A model generated the notes under the pieces. It did no database searches and was not told where the DNA came from. It worked only from the letters and a program-made list of their open reading frames with translations. A stretch of DNA of 64,000 nt. Source: Indolivaga macrotermitis (GTDB lineage: Bacteria > Bacteroidota > Bacteroidia > Bacteroidales > Dysgonomonadaceae). This document shows, one piece after another, positions 56,089 through 64,000 of the stretch. The stretch covers positions 158,732 through 222,731 of the forward strand of contig NZ_FQUC01000006.1 in NCBI RefSeq assembly GCF_900128985.1, in the 5' to 3' direction. The position numbers were made by a program, and so were the translations under genes. The first letter of the stretch is position 1. Every line of letters begins with the position of its first letter.

Positions 56089-57384
56089 TTATTCTTCTCT
56101 GTACCAATTTATTTTTCGCGAAGCAAACATCACAATAGCCAATATCACAAATAAGCCTATACTACCTAAAAGTAAAGCCATATCTTCAAGCTGTAGCACA
56201 ACATATAAGAACATGTACAGGACGGAAAGAAATATCCCCACTACAACAGCCCGTTTTACTTCCTTGAAGATTGTATAAGAGTACGATGCAATCAATGCCA
56301 CAACAGCGAATGCTGATATTATATACGCCAATCCAAAACCAATTTGTTCGGACAAGGATAATAGCAGGCTATAAAATAAAACCAAAGCTAAACTAACCAA
56401 TAGATACTGCACCGGATGTATTTGCTTATGATTTAGTAATTCTACCATAAAAAAGACAAGAAAAGTAAGAGCAATAAACATAATTGCATACTTCGCAGAG
56501 CGCATTGTTTTTTGATACTGATCGACTGGCAATAATAAATCCACACCTAAAGTTACCTTTCCTAAATCAGGATTAGAGCCTGTCCATGCCGGAACATAGT
56601 TTAGATTATAATCATAAATGTCCCACTGCGCCGCAAAACCTTCCTTATCAACATTGCGTTTATTAGGTAACAAATCTCCAATAAAAGTAACAGTTTTATA
56701 ATCCGATTTCATTTCAATACTGGTATGTTTTCCTATAGGAACAAAGTAAAGTCCGTTAGAACCATTCAACGATAAATCCAAACTAAAGCTATAAGTTTTA
56801 CTTTTATTTTCAGCATCAATCGGTACTTTAATCGTAAGCCCCGATTGCACAAGATCATTATTCACAACACTTGATACTATTTCTCGAGGAACTCCATTTA
56901 CACTAAAAATAATCTTGTTCTTTATTCCTTGTAAATGAGGTATTCCCATTGTAATAAAAGCCTCATTCCATAGAATATTAGTAGAAGCTATATTTAATTT
57001 ACCAAGCTCCGGATAGCTAAACTTTCCTTGTATATTCATTTTTGACTGATAACATAGTACTTCGTATATACCTCTCGATCTGTTTTCCGGTTCCATAGTT
57101 CCATTTACCTTATATTCATCCGGTAAAAAATAAGCATAACTCACCCTTGCTTTATCTCCTGTTCCTGTAATATAAGGAATGGCTAACACCGGCCCTAAAA
57201 TTTGTTGCCGTCCACCCCACTTGGAGGTTATTTCGTTCCGGACAGACTCTTTTTGATCTTCTCTTTCCCGAATCAATGACTTAACCATACTTACCGGAAT
57301 TAACATCAGTAAAATCAGAATACCTATTACTACTGCTTTAATAGTAATCGAATGTTTTTTTGTAATTGGATTTAATCTTCCCAT
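56089..57384 (-). CDS. creD: Cell-envelope integrity protein CreD (inner membrane)
   Basis: 431 residues from ATG at 57384 (MGRLNPITKKHSITIKA). N-terminal TM at about 14-33, then the CreD signature REREDQKESVRNEITSKWGGRQQILGPVLAIPY, a long periplasmic beta domain, and five or six C-terminal TM segments. In enterobacteria CreD is in the CreBC regulon and affects envelope stability and colicin tolerance. Here it is third in an operon with a membrane protein and a wHTH regulator, a Bacteroidota arrangement. An in-frame start at 57417 adds 11 residues with no family support. Confidence 0.93.
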   Translation of the reverse strand: MGRLNPITKKHSITIKAVVIGILILLMLIPVSMVKSLIREREDQKESVRNEITSKWGGRQQILGPVLAIPYITGTGDKARVSYAYFLPDEYKVNGTMEPENRSRGIYEVLCYQSKMNIQGKFSYPELGKLNIASTNILWNEAFITMGIPHLQGIKNKIIFSVNGVPREIVSSVVNNDLVQSGLTIKVPIDAENKSKTYSFSLDLSLNGSNGLYFVPIGKHTSIEMKSDYKTVTFIGDLLPNKRNVDKEGFAAQWDIYDYNLNYVPAWTGSNPDLGKVTLGVDLLLPVDQYQKTMRSAKYAIMFIALTFLVFFMVELLNHKQIHPVQYLLVSLALVLFYSLLLSLSEQIGFGLAYIISAFAVVALIASYSYTIFKEVKRAVVVGIFLSVLYMFLYVVLQLEDMALLLGSIGLFVILAIVMFASRKINWYREE

Positions 57385-57492
57385 AATATTATAAATTAAA
57401 AGAACTTTGTATCTCAAAGTTTTATTGTAAAAAAAATAGATATAACTAATAGTAAATATTTAAACATACATCAACTATACAAGTAACGATCA

Positions 57493-57792
57493 CTATCTTG
57501 TCGGATTTATTAACTTCTCAAGAGCATCTATATGTGTCTGAAATGCTTTTCGCCCAGTACCAGTCACACTATAGGAAGTATTGGGTTTACGTCCTACAAA
57601 TTGTTTTTTTACCAGTATTATTTCTTCTTTTTCCAAAGCTTTCAGATGGCTGGCCAAATTACCATCGGTAATATCCAACAGCTCTTTTATCGTATTAAAA
57701 TCGGCACTATCATTAACAACCAATACCGACATTATACCTAATCGAACCCTGCTATCGAAAACCTTGTTCAAGCCCGATATTATATCTTTCAT
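57493..57792 (-). CDS. Small winged-helix regulator (ArsR/HTH_34-like)
   Basis: 99 residues consisting only of a winged helix: FDSRVRLGIMSVLVVNDSADFNTIKELLDITDGNLASHLKALEKEEIILVKKQFVGRKPNTSYSVTGTGRKAF. No metal-binding Cys cluster. Encoded 1 base after the upstream membrane protein gene and 108 bases before creD. Probably regulates this operon, with the membrane protein as a possible sensor or partner (inference). Confidence 0.9.
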   Translation of the reverse strand: MKDIISGLNKVFDSRVRLGIMSVLVVNDSADFNTIKELLDITDGNLASHLKALEKEEIILVKKQFVGRKPNTSYSVTGTGRKAFQTHIDALEKLINPTR

Positions 57793-57793
57793 A

Positions 57794-58405
57794 TTAATCA
57801 GTATTACTCGAGTTTCTCTTATAATCGTATTTCAGATACATAAAAGTCCCATATATAATATGCAATATGCCAAAACCAATTGTCCAAAGTAATAATCCAT
57901 ACTCAGGCAGAAATCCGGCAATTACACCTAAGACGATTTCACATGCTCCCAAAATACGAATATCTCTATAACTACGCGCACCGAAATTAATCAAGGCTAT
58001 TCCGTAAAAAATCAACATTGCAGCAGCGACCAAATGAGAACTATGATCGACTATGAGAATAAAACAAAAAATTCCGCCTACTATCAGAGGAATACATCCG
58101 TCTTTAAATATTTGTATAGTAATACTATTCCAGAGCTTCTCTCCTACTTTCTTAGCCTTTCTCAATGAAAAATAAAATCCGAGTCCGACAGCCAATATCA
58201 AGACAATAGCTGCCACGATAATCATATCGATCAGAGAATTTCCGGTGAATGACAAATCATTGTATACAATCTTATATGCAAAAAATGCCCCTATAATTGC
58301 AACTACTCCGGCAGCAACTCCAGATATTCCGCTAAGAGTCAAAAATTTGCTAGATCGCTCCATTGTGGAGCGAATAAATCTCAAATCATCAATATTACTT
58401 TCCAT
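57794..58405 (-). CDS. Multi-pass membrane protein of the creD operon
   Basis: 203 residues from ATG at 58405 (MESNIDDLRFIRSTMERSSKFLTLSGISGVAAGVVAIIGA), which matches how these proteins usually start; the longer frame to 58489 adds a Leu/Ile-rich stretch without support. About six TM segments, with a short cytoplasmic helix containing RKAKKVGEKLW in the middle. Family not named with confidence. Overlapping spacing with the wHTH regulator (1 base) suggests they function together. Confidence 0.75.
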   Translation of the reverse strand: MESNIDDLRFIRSTMERSSKFLTLSGISGVAAGVVAIIGAFFAYKIVYNDLSFTGNSLIDMIIVAAIVLILAVGLGFYFSLRKAKKVGEKLWNSITIQIFKDGCIPLIVGGIFCFILIVDHSSHLVAAAMLIFYGIALINFGARSYRDIRILGACEIVLGVIAGFLPEYGLLLWTIGFGILHIIYGTFMYLKYDYKRNSSNTD

Positions 58406-58923
58406 AAACATCAACTTTGAAATGCAAAGTAAGTATTTATAATTTAATATTGAAAATAAAATCAACCAAAATATCCGACAAAGTTTCAAGAAAAACTATT
58501 TTAACCTTTTGAGTAAGATCATGAGTTAAACATACAACCCTAAACTGGTTATAATAAAAAAGAATATAAAATCCCTGACAAAGATTAGCTTAATAAAGTA
58601 ATACTTTTATTAAACAAACTCTGATTTTAACTAAAAAACCAATAGATTTTGTACGAAATATTCATTTTCATTAATATATTAACATATATTTCTTATAATT
58701 TAAGGTCAAATATTTAAATTTATGAATAAATTTGCACTACCGAGTAGTAGTAATGTAAAATAGTGGGCTCCGATACTTTTATTGTCAATATGACGCAAAG
58801 GTCATATTAAGATAATCAGCACAAAATTGTGAAAGATTATTCTCAATATTATTCAACACTGATACAATTACATAGACTCGCATTTATAAACTCTTAACTG
58901 AGTTGACCCTTTAAAGTACAGAT
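58406..58923. other. Intergenic region upstream of the AraC gene
   Basis: 518 AT-rich bases with no gene. Contains -7 TAAATTTG at 58727-58734 (plus strand) and the perfect inverted repeat AATATGAC-GCAAAG-GTCATATT at 58787-58808, which lies in the leader of the AraC gene. Confidence 0.5.
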
Positions 58924-59814
58924 ATGGAATTATTATATCCGCAAGAACATCTCAATTGTTACAATTATGAGAAAGGCGATCGCCCTGCAATCGAACCTAT
59001 AAATTTGTTTAAGAATGAAACTTTTACAATAGATACTATTGAAAACAAAGTAGTTGTTGTTCGAAAAGGGACTTTAGATTTTTCCTTCGGTGAGTATCTG
59101 AACCGTCATTTAACAGTAGGTCAAATGATTATCCTTCCTGCAGGATTTCAATTAATAGCAAAAGCCCTCGATGACACGGAATTTGTGATCTTACGCATCA
59201 GGACTCATATCGAACTCTGCGATAGATTTGCATTAGAGCAGCTCTTACTAGAGAAGACAGACAAAGATGATTTTAATGACATAGGAATACTAGAGTCTAA
59301 TGAGGTTATGACCGAATTTCTTGATAGCCTGATTAAGCATATAAAAGCAGGCCTCAGATGCTACCACTTTTACGAGATCAAAATAAAAGAATTATTATTT
59401 CTGCTTAGAGCATATTATCATAAGAAAGACCTTCTATATTTCTTTTATCCCTTACTTAGTAATAATCTGTCTTTCTCTAACTTCATTTTACAAAACTATC
59501 ACCAAGTAAGGACAGTTAAAGAATTAGCAGAACTCACAAATTATAGCTTATCAGGGTTTGAAAAGCATTTCAAGAAAGTGTTTGGTGTGTCTGCCAGCCA
59601 GTGGATGAAATCACAACGGGCAAAAATTATCTATCATGATATTAATAACGGAAACAAAACATTTAAAGAAATCAGTTTCCATCATGGCTTCACTTCTCCG
59701 GCACACTTCAACGATTTTTGCAAATCATACTTTGGAGCTACCCCCGGGCAAATACGTAAACGTAAATTTTCACCAAAAGAAAAAGGAAGCGTTGCTTCTT
59801 CCGGAGGCCGTTAA
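58924..59814 (+). CDS. AraC-family transcriptional regulator
   Basis: 296 residues. N-terminal cupin-like half (NKVVVVRKGTLDFSFGEYLNRHLTVGQMIILPAGFQL) and a C-terminal AraC double HTH (VKELAELTNYSLSGFEKHFKKVFG ... FKEISFHHGFTSPAHFNDFCKSYFGATPGQIRK). Ligand unknown. Its stop overlaps the stop of the convergent merR gene: the four bases TTAA at 59811-59814 serve both strands. Confidence 0.92.
   Translation: MELLYPQEHLNCYNYEKGDRPAIEPINLFKNETFTIDTIENKVVVVRKGTLDFSFGEYLNRHLTVGQMIILPAGFQLIAKALDDTEFVILRIRTHIELCDRFALEQLLLEKTDKDDFNDIGILESNEVMTEFLDSLIKHIKAGLRCYHFYEIKIKELLFLLRAYYHKKDLLYFFYPLLSNNLSFSNFILQNYHQVRTVKELAELTNYSLSGFEKHFKKVFGVSASQWMKSQRAKIIYHDINNGNKTFKEISFHHGFTSPAHFNDFCKSYFGATPGQIRKRKFSPKEKGSVASSGGR
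59774..59798 (-). terminator. Minus-strand terminator inside the 3' end of the AraC gene
   Basis: On the minus strand GAAGC-AAC-GCTTC (59786-59798) is followed by CTTTTTCTTTT. It would end the M23-merR transcript 13 bases after the merR stop, within coding sequence of the opposite gene. Confidence 0.55.
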
Positions 59815-60149
59815 ATATCGAAACCGCTTTTCAAATCATTCAATTCAGACTTGATCTTTTCTAAACGATTAAGAAGCTCCAAACGCCGGGTTTCTTCGTC
59901 TTTCTTTATCTTCAATGTTTGGCGCGCGCCTTCTAGGGTCAGCCCTCTTTCTTTTACAAGAGAATAAACTAAAGTTATAGCATCAATATCCTCTTTTGTA
60001 TATTGACGGATACCTGTGGATGTTTTCCGGGGCTTAATCTCTTTAAATTCACTTTCCCAAAAGCGCAGTAACGACTCATTTACATTGAAATGAGCTGCAA
60101 CTTCTTTTATTGAATAGTAAAGTTTCTTATTATTTTCAAAATCAATCAT
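59811..60149 (-). CDS. MerR-family transcriptional regulator
   Basis: 112 residues. MerR HTH at 8-75: KLYYSIKEVAAHFNVNESLLRFWESEFKEIKPRKTSTGIRQYTKEDIDAI, then a coiled-coil dimer helix rich in Lys/Glu. No metal-binding Cys, so it belongs to the short, effector-less MerR-like group seen beside M23 peptidases in Bacteroidota. The start at 60149 is fixed by a clean Shine-Dalgarno GGAGGA (60157-60162 on the minus strand); an upstream in-frame GTG overlaps that site. 21 bases after the M23 gene. Confidence 0.92.
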   Translation of the reverse strand: MIDFENNKKLYYSIKEVAAHFNVNESLLRFWESEFKEIKPRKTSTGIRQYTKEDIDAITLVYSLVKERGLTLEGARQTLKIKKDEETRRLELLNRLEKIKSELNDLKSGFDI

Positions 60150-60170
60150 ACAACAATCCTCCACTTTACA

Positions 60171-61145
60171 TCAGTCCATAACCTGACCATGATTATCTGC
60201 AATACGCAACATCTGATCATATTCTTCAGGAGTAAGATCCATGAAGTAATATTTAGCAGGATTATCCGGTTTACCTTTCACGTGTACTTCATAATGTAAG
60301 TGAGGTCCCGTAGACTTACCTGTGCTACCGATTTTACCGATCAACTCACCACGTTTCACGTTCTGCCCTGCTTTCGCAACATAAGCACTCATGTGCCCGT
60401 ATAAGGTTTCAAAACCATAACCGTGGTCAATAATAATACAGTTTCCATAGCCTTGGCGCCACTCAGCCCATACTACAACACCATCTCCCGTAGCATAAAT
60501 ATCTGTACCTTCTTTAGCTGTAAAGTCCATACCGGCATGGAAACGCAGAGTACCATATATAGGGTCGATACGGGTACCGTAGCCAGAGGCTACACGCGAC
60601 AAATCTTTATTCGCAACAGGCTGAATACTTGGAATATGTTGTAAACGGTCTTTCTGTTGTTTAGAAAAATTCAGTATCTCATCGAATGATTTAGATTGTA
60701 CATATAACTGACGTGATATCAAGTCCATCTTTTTGGATGTCTGCATTATAAGATCCGGATTCGACAACTCCATCAAATAGTCATACTTTCCTACTCCACC
60801 TCCGGTTGAGTTCCGAATAGCAGAAGCAATAGGGTCAGCATGGAAAATAGCACGATACATATTATCATCACGTTGTTGAATGTCTTTCAATACTTCAGAC
60901 ACATTCTCCAAACGCTTCGACAATATATTGTATTGAGCGCGAATTAGTTTATTCTCTTTCTTAAGCTCCATTTCTTTTGGAGAATCCAGTACATAATACA
61001 TAAGAGCCCAAAAACCGACTGCTCCTAAGATTATACCTCCCAAAAGATTACGGATTATAATAAATACCTTTTTACCAATACTAGGATAGACGCGCTCGTA
61101 CGTGAGAGATTGAGGGTTATATATATAATATACTTTTTTAGCCAT
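60171..61145 (-). CDS. M23-family (LytM-like) peptidase, membrane-anchored
   Basis: 324 residues. N-terminal TM at about 28-50, coiled coil at about 57-100 (MELKKENKLIRAQYNILSKR), then the LytM domain: HAGMDFTAKEGTDIYATGDG (His and Asp zinc ligands) and HLHYEVHVKG (catalytic and zinc His), with GNCIIIDHGYGFETLYGHM. The zinc site is complete, so it is probably an active endopeptidase cutting peptidoglycan cross-links in the periplasm. First gene of a pair with merR; the promoter overlaps that of alaS. Confidence 0.93.
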   Translation of the reverse strand: MAKKVYYIYNPQSLTYERVYPSIGKKVFIIIRNLLGGIILGAVGFWALMYYVLDSPKEMELKKENKLIRAQYNILSKRLENVSEVLKDIQQRDDNMYRAIFHADPIASAIRNSTGGGVGKYDYLMELSNPDLIMQTSKKMDLISRQLYVQSKSFDEILNFSKQQKDRLQHIPSIQPVANKDLSRVASGYGTRIDPIYGTLRFHAGMDFTAKEGTDIYATGDGVVVWAEWRQGYGNCIIIDHGYGFETLYGHMSAYVAKAGQNVKRGELIGKIGSTGKSTGPHLHYEVHVKGKPDNPAKYYFMDLTPEEYDQMLRIADNHGQVMD

Positions 61146-61191
61146 TCTGTATGATAAAAGTGCCTCCCGATTTTATTTTTCGAGATAAGCG

Positions 61192-61223
61192 CAAAAGTAA
61201 AGTTTTTAGCTTATTTTTGCAAA
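61192..61223 (-). promoter_or_regulatory. Promoter of the M23-merR pair, overlapping the alaS promoter
   Basis: Minus-strand TTTG (61220-61223), 20-base spacer, TACTTTTG (61192-61199). On the plus strand TATTTTTG (61212-61219) is a fitting -7 for alaS. The two promoters interleave, so they should compete. Confidence 0.6.
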
Positions 61224-61274
61224 CTATTATTTATTAAGAATCTGTAAAACAAAATACATATTTTAAAATTGAGT

Positions 61275-63887
61275 ATGATGACTTCTAAAGAAATCCGTAA
61301 TTCATTCAAAGAATTCTTCAGATCGAAAGGACATCAAATAGTTCCTTCTGCACCAATGGTTATTAAAGATGATCCGACGCTGATGTTCACGAATGCAGGA
61401 ATGAACCAATTCAAAGATATTATATTAGGTAATTCACCTATTAAATATCCAAGAGTCGCGGATTCTCAAAAATGCCTCCGGGTAAGTGGAAAACACAACG
61501 ACCTCGAAGAAGTAGGCCACGACACCTATCATCATACAATGTTCGAAATGTTGGGTAACTGGTCATTTGGCGATTACTTTAAAAAAGAAGCGATCGATTG
61601 GGCTTGGGAATATCTCACCGAAGTTATTAAACTAGATACGAACAGATTATACGTAACTGTATTTGAAGGTAGCCCCGAAGATGGACTCGAAAGAGATATC
61701 GAAGCAGCCGGATATTGGGAACAGCATTTACCCAAAGACAGGATAATCAATGGTAATAAAAAAGATAACTTCTGGGAAATGGGTGAAACAGGTCCATGTG
61801 GTCCATGTTCCGAAATTCACATAGATATACGCTCTGACGAAGAAAGAGCTAAGATAGACGGAGCAACTTTGGTTAACAAAGACCCGGATGTGATCGAAAT
61901 CTGGAACCTCGTGTTTATGCAATATAACCGGAGGGCAGATAAATCACTGGAACCTCTACCTGCTAAAACTATCGATACAGGAATGGGATTCGAACGTCTT
62001 TGTATGGCAATACAAGGTAAAAAATCAAATTACGACACCGATGTATTCCAACCTCTGATCAATGCTGTTGCCAAATTATCGAATACTACATATGGCCAGG
62101 ATAAAAAGAAAGACATTGCTATGCGTGTGATCTCAGACCATATTCGTACAATTGCTTTCTCTATAGCCGACGGTCAATTACCATCGAACGCTAAAGCCGG
62201 ATATGTTATACGCCGTATTCTGCGCCGTGCAGTTCGTTATGGTTATACATTCCTGAACCAGCACAATGCTTTTATGTATAAATTACTGCCTGCATTAATA
62301 GAAACAATGGGCGAAGCTTATCCCGAACTTATCCAGCAGCATACTCTAATCGAGAAAGTAATAAAAGAAGAAGAAGAATCTTTCCTTAGAACTCTCGAAA
62401 CAGGGATAAAACTGTTAGACAAACAAATAGCAGAAACAAAAAGCAAAAACTCTACCATATTAAATGGTATAGACGCATTTACTCTATACGATACATACGG
62501 ATTTCCACTTGACTTGACAGAGCTTATCCTCCGTGAGAATGGCATGCTTGTAGATGAAGACGGCTTTAAGTCTGAAATGCAAAAACAAAAAGACCGCGCA
62601 CGAAATGCGGCCGCTATTGAAACCGGAGATTGGGTAGTCATCAAAGAAGGAGAACCCGAATTTGTAGGTTACGATTATATCGAATGTGATGCTGAGATAC
62701 TTCGATACCGGAAGATTAAGCAGAAAAACAATGATTTTTACCAGATTGTACTGGACCGTACTCCTTTCTACGCCGAAATGGGAGGACAGGTGGGCGATAC
62801 CGGTTGGCTTATTGATGGTGAAAACAAAGTTGAAGTAATTGATACTAAGAGAGAGAATAACCTATCGGTACACCTAACGAAACAACTTCCCGCTGACATA
62901 ACAGCACATTTTACAGCAAAGATTAATACGGAAAACCGTACGGCTACAGAATGCAACCATACAGCAACACACTTGTTGCACGAAGCTTTGCGCGAAGTAT
63001 TGGGTACTCATGTCGAACAAAAAGGTTCTTTTGTTTCTCCTCAAGTACTACGTTTTGACTTTTCTCATTTCCAGAAATTAACGGACGAAGAAATCAGGAA
63101 AATAGAGAGAATCGTTACTGACAAAATCCGCCAAAACATAACACTCGACGAGGCTCGCAGAGTTCCTATCGCAGAGGCTAAAAACATGGGAGCAATGGCT
63201 TTATTCGGTGAAAAATACGGAGACGAAGTGCGTGTAATCCGCTTCGGAAGTTCAGTAGAACTATGCGGAGGTACACATATATCATCAACAGGCCGCATAG
63301 GCTCTTTCCGCATCATAAACGAAAGCTCTATCGCTGCGGGGATTAGACGTATAGAAGCAATCACAGCTGTAGCTTGTGAAGAATTCTTCTATGCTCAACA
63401 AGATATTATCAGCGAATTAAAGACACTGATGCATAATACCCCAAATCTGGTACAGGCATTTCAAAAATTCTTCGAAGAAAACACCGAGATGAAAAAACGC
63501 ATCGAAGAATATATGAAAGAAAAAACAGTCCAGATGAAGGAGTATATTATAAAAAATAAGCAAATCATCAATGGTGTTGAGACTTTCTCTCAAAGAGGGC
63601 ATTTACCAGTAGAAGCAATGAAGGATATAGCATTCCAGATACGTGGCGAATATCCTAAAGCATCCGCTTTCATCGGGGGAACTGACAATGGAGGCAAGCC
63701 AACCCTGATGCTAATGCTTTCGGACGACCTTGTAGCACAAGGATTCAATGCATCACAAATAGTACGCGATGCGGCCAAGCATATACAAGGCGGAGGCGGA
63801 GGACAACCTCACTTCGCTACAGCCGGAGGCAAAAACAGTGACGGGCTTGATAAGGCGTTACAAGAAATGTTCGACAAACTGAAATAA
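61275..63887 (+). CDS. alaS: Alanyl-tRNA synthetase
   Basis: 870 residues starting [20 protein letters not shown]. Charges tRNA-Ala. Class II catalytic core at the N-terminus ([35 protein letters not shown]), editing domain with the zinc-type motif [11 protein letters not shown] and CGGTH, and a C-terminal C-Ala domain ([14 protein letters not shown]). Full length and intact. ATG at 61275 (or 61278) is preferred to the in-frame TTG at 61269. A transposon end lies 18 bases after the stop. Confidence 0.97.
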   Translation: MMTSKEIRNSFKEFFRSKGHQIVPSAPMVIKDDPTLMFTNAGMNQFKDIILGNSPIKYPRVADSQKCLRVSGKHNDLEEVGHDTYHHTMFEMLGNWSFGDYFKKEAIDWAWEYLTEVIKLDTNRLYVTVFEGSPEDGLERDIEAAGYWEQHLPKDRIINGNKKDNFWEMGETGPCGPCSEIHIDIRSDEERAKIDGATLVNKDPDVIEIWNLVFMQYNRRADKSLEPLPAKTIDTGMGFERLCMAIQGKKSNYDTDVFQPLINAVAKLSNTTYGQDKKKDIAMRVISDHIRTIAFSIADGQLPSNAKAGYVIRRILRRAVRYGYTFLNQHNAFMYKLLPALIETMGEAYPELIQQHTLIEKVIKEEEESFLRTLETGIKLLDKQIAETKSKNSTILNGIDAFTLYDTYGFPLDLTELILRENGMLVDEDGFKSEMQKQKDRARNAAAIETGDWVVIKEGEPEFVGYDYIECDAEILRYRKIKQKNNDFYQIVLDRTPFYAEMGGQVGDTGWLIDGENKVEVIDTKRENNLSVHLTKQLPADITAHFTAKINTENRTATECNHTATHLLHEALREVLGTHVEQKGSFVSPQVLRFDFSHFQKLTDEEIRKIERIVTDKIRQNITLDEARRVPIAEAKNMGAMALFGEKYGDEVRVIRFGSSVELCGGTHISSTGRIGSFRIINESSIAAGIRRIEAITAVACEEFFYAQQDIISELKTLMHNTPNLVQAFQKFFEENTEMKKRIEEYMKEKTVQMKEYIIKNKQIINGVETFSQRGHLPVEAMKDIAFQIRGEYPKASAFIGGTDNGGKPTLMLMLSDDLVAQGFNASQIVRDAAKHIQGGGGGQPHFATAGGKNSDGLDKALQEMFDKLK

Positions 63888-63905
63888 ACACAAAAGCCGG
63901 GAAAG

Positions 63906-64000
63906 TGAAGTGCCCCCCCAAAGTTGGACAATAAATTATTAACTATATTTAGATTGAGTTCGGTATTTTACCGGGCTCAATCCGTTTAAAGACAGTTTAA
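63906..64000 (-). mobile_element. End of an IS3-family (IS150-group-like) insertion sequence
   Basis: The bases 63906-63930 read TGAAGTGCC...GTTGGACA, the kind of terminal repeat seen in IS3-family elements of Bacteroidota, and the end of a transposase lies just inside. The element continues beyond the window. Inserted 18 bases after the alaS stop codon. Confidence 0.8.
63939..64000 (-). CDS. IS3-family transposase OrfB, C-terminal end (cut by window)
   Basis: The last 19 codons and stop are visible on the minus strand: KLSLNGLSPVKYRTQSKYS. The LNGLSPVKYR motif is the usual tail of the integrase-type (DDE, rve) transposase of IS3-family elements. The rest lies outside, so activity cannot be judged. 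Confidence 0.8.
   Translation of the reverse strand, partial: KLSLNGLSPVKYRTQSKYS

Overview
The window is about 64 kb of an AT-rich Bacteroidota chromosome. SusC/SusD, a hybrid two-component regulator, promoters of the TAnnTTTG type, SprB-like surface repeats and CydDC/CreD/HflX variants of Bacteroidales type all point to that phylum. A Dysgonomonas-like member of Bacteroidales is my best guess, inferred from gene style only. No rRNA, tRNA, CRISPR array or replication origin was seen.

Layout. (1) 1-2926: start of a metal-efflux operon on the minus strand: a small Cys-motif secreted protein, then a CusA/CzcA pump cut by the window edge, behind a promoter that carries a 7-1-7 palindrome. (2) 2957-9158: marR-acrA-acrB-oprM multidrug efflux operon, with an AraC regulator facing away and a 19-bp palindrome between them. 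(3) 10459-15738: universal stress protein, cydDC and a quinone reductase. (4) 15870-23693: a complete cation efflux locus (cusB-, cusA- and cusC-like genes plus response regulator and kinase), preceded by four 11-bp direct repeats. (5) 23756-35689: a compact polysaccharide-utilisation locus: GH105, SusD, SusC, SGNH esterase and hybrid regulator. (6) 35770-42017: a MarR regulator, an exported metallo-beta-lactamase-fold hydrolase, and a five-gene operon (MRJP/yellow-like lipoprotein, exported nitroreductase, exported DJ-1/Hsp31-like protein, DUF3861, subtype-B tannase-like esterase). The marR promoter and the operon promoter share a 16-bp identical palindrome, so this looks like one regulon of mostly exported enzymes. 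(7) 42061-46282: three secreted proteins in one operon, the last a 969-residue SprB/Ig-like surface protein. (8) 46595-51823: SDR, hflX, a 1-kb hairpin-rich non-coding stretch, an S24/LexA-like regulator whose nucleophile position is Thr, and fba. (9) 52191-58405: two DUF3857/transglutaminase exported proteins, and a membrane protein-wHTH-creD operon. (10) 58924-64000: AraC, MerR, an M23 peptidase, alaS, and the end of an IS3-family element inserted just after alaS.

The strongest candidate for an undescribed system is region 6, where regulation and gene content support each other: one MarR protein appears to control itself and a set of predicted periplasmic or surface aromatic/quinone-handling enzymes. 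Second is the minus-strand transcript predicted at 49.38-49.74 kb. All functions are from reading sequence; no database search was run.
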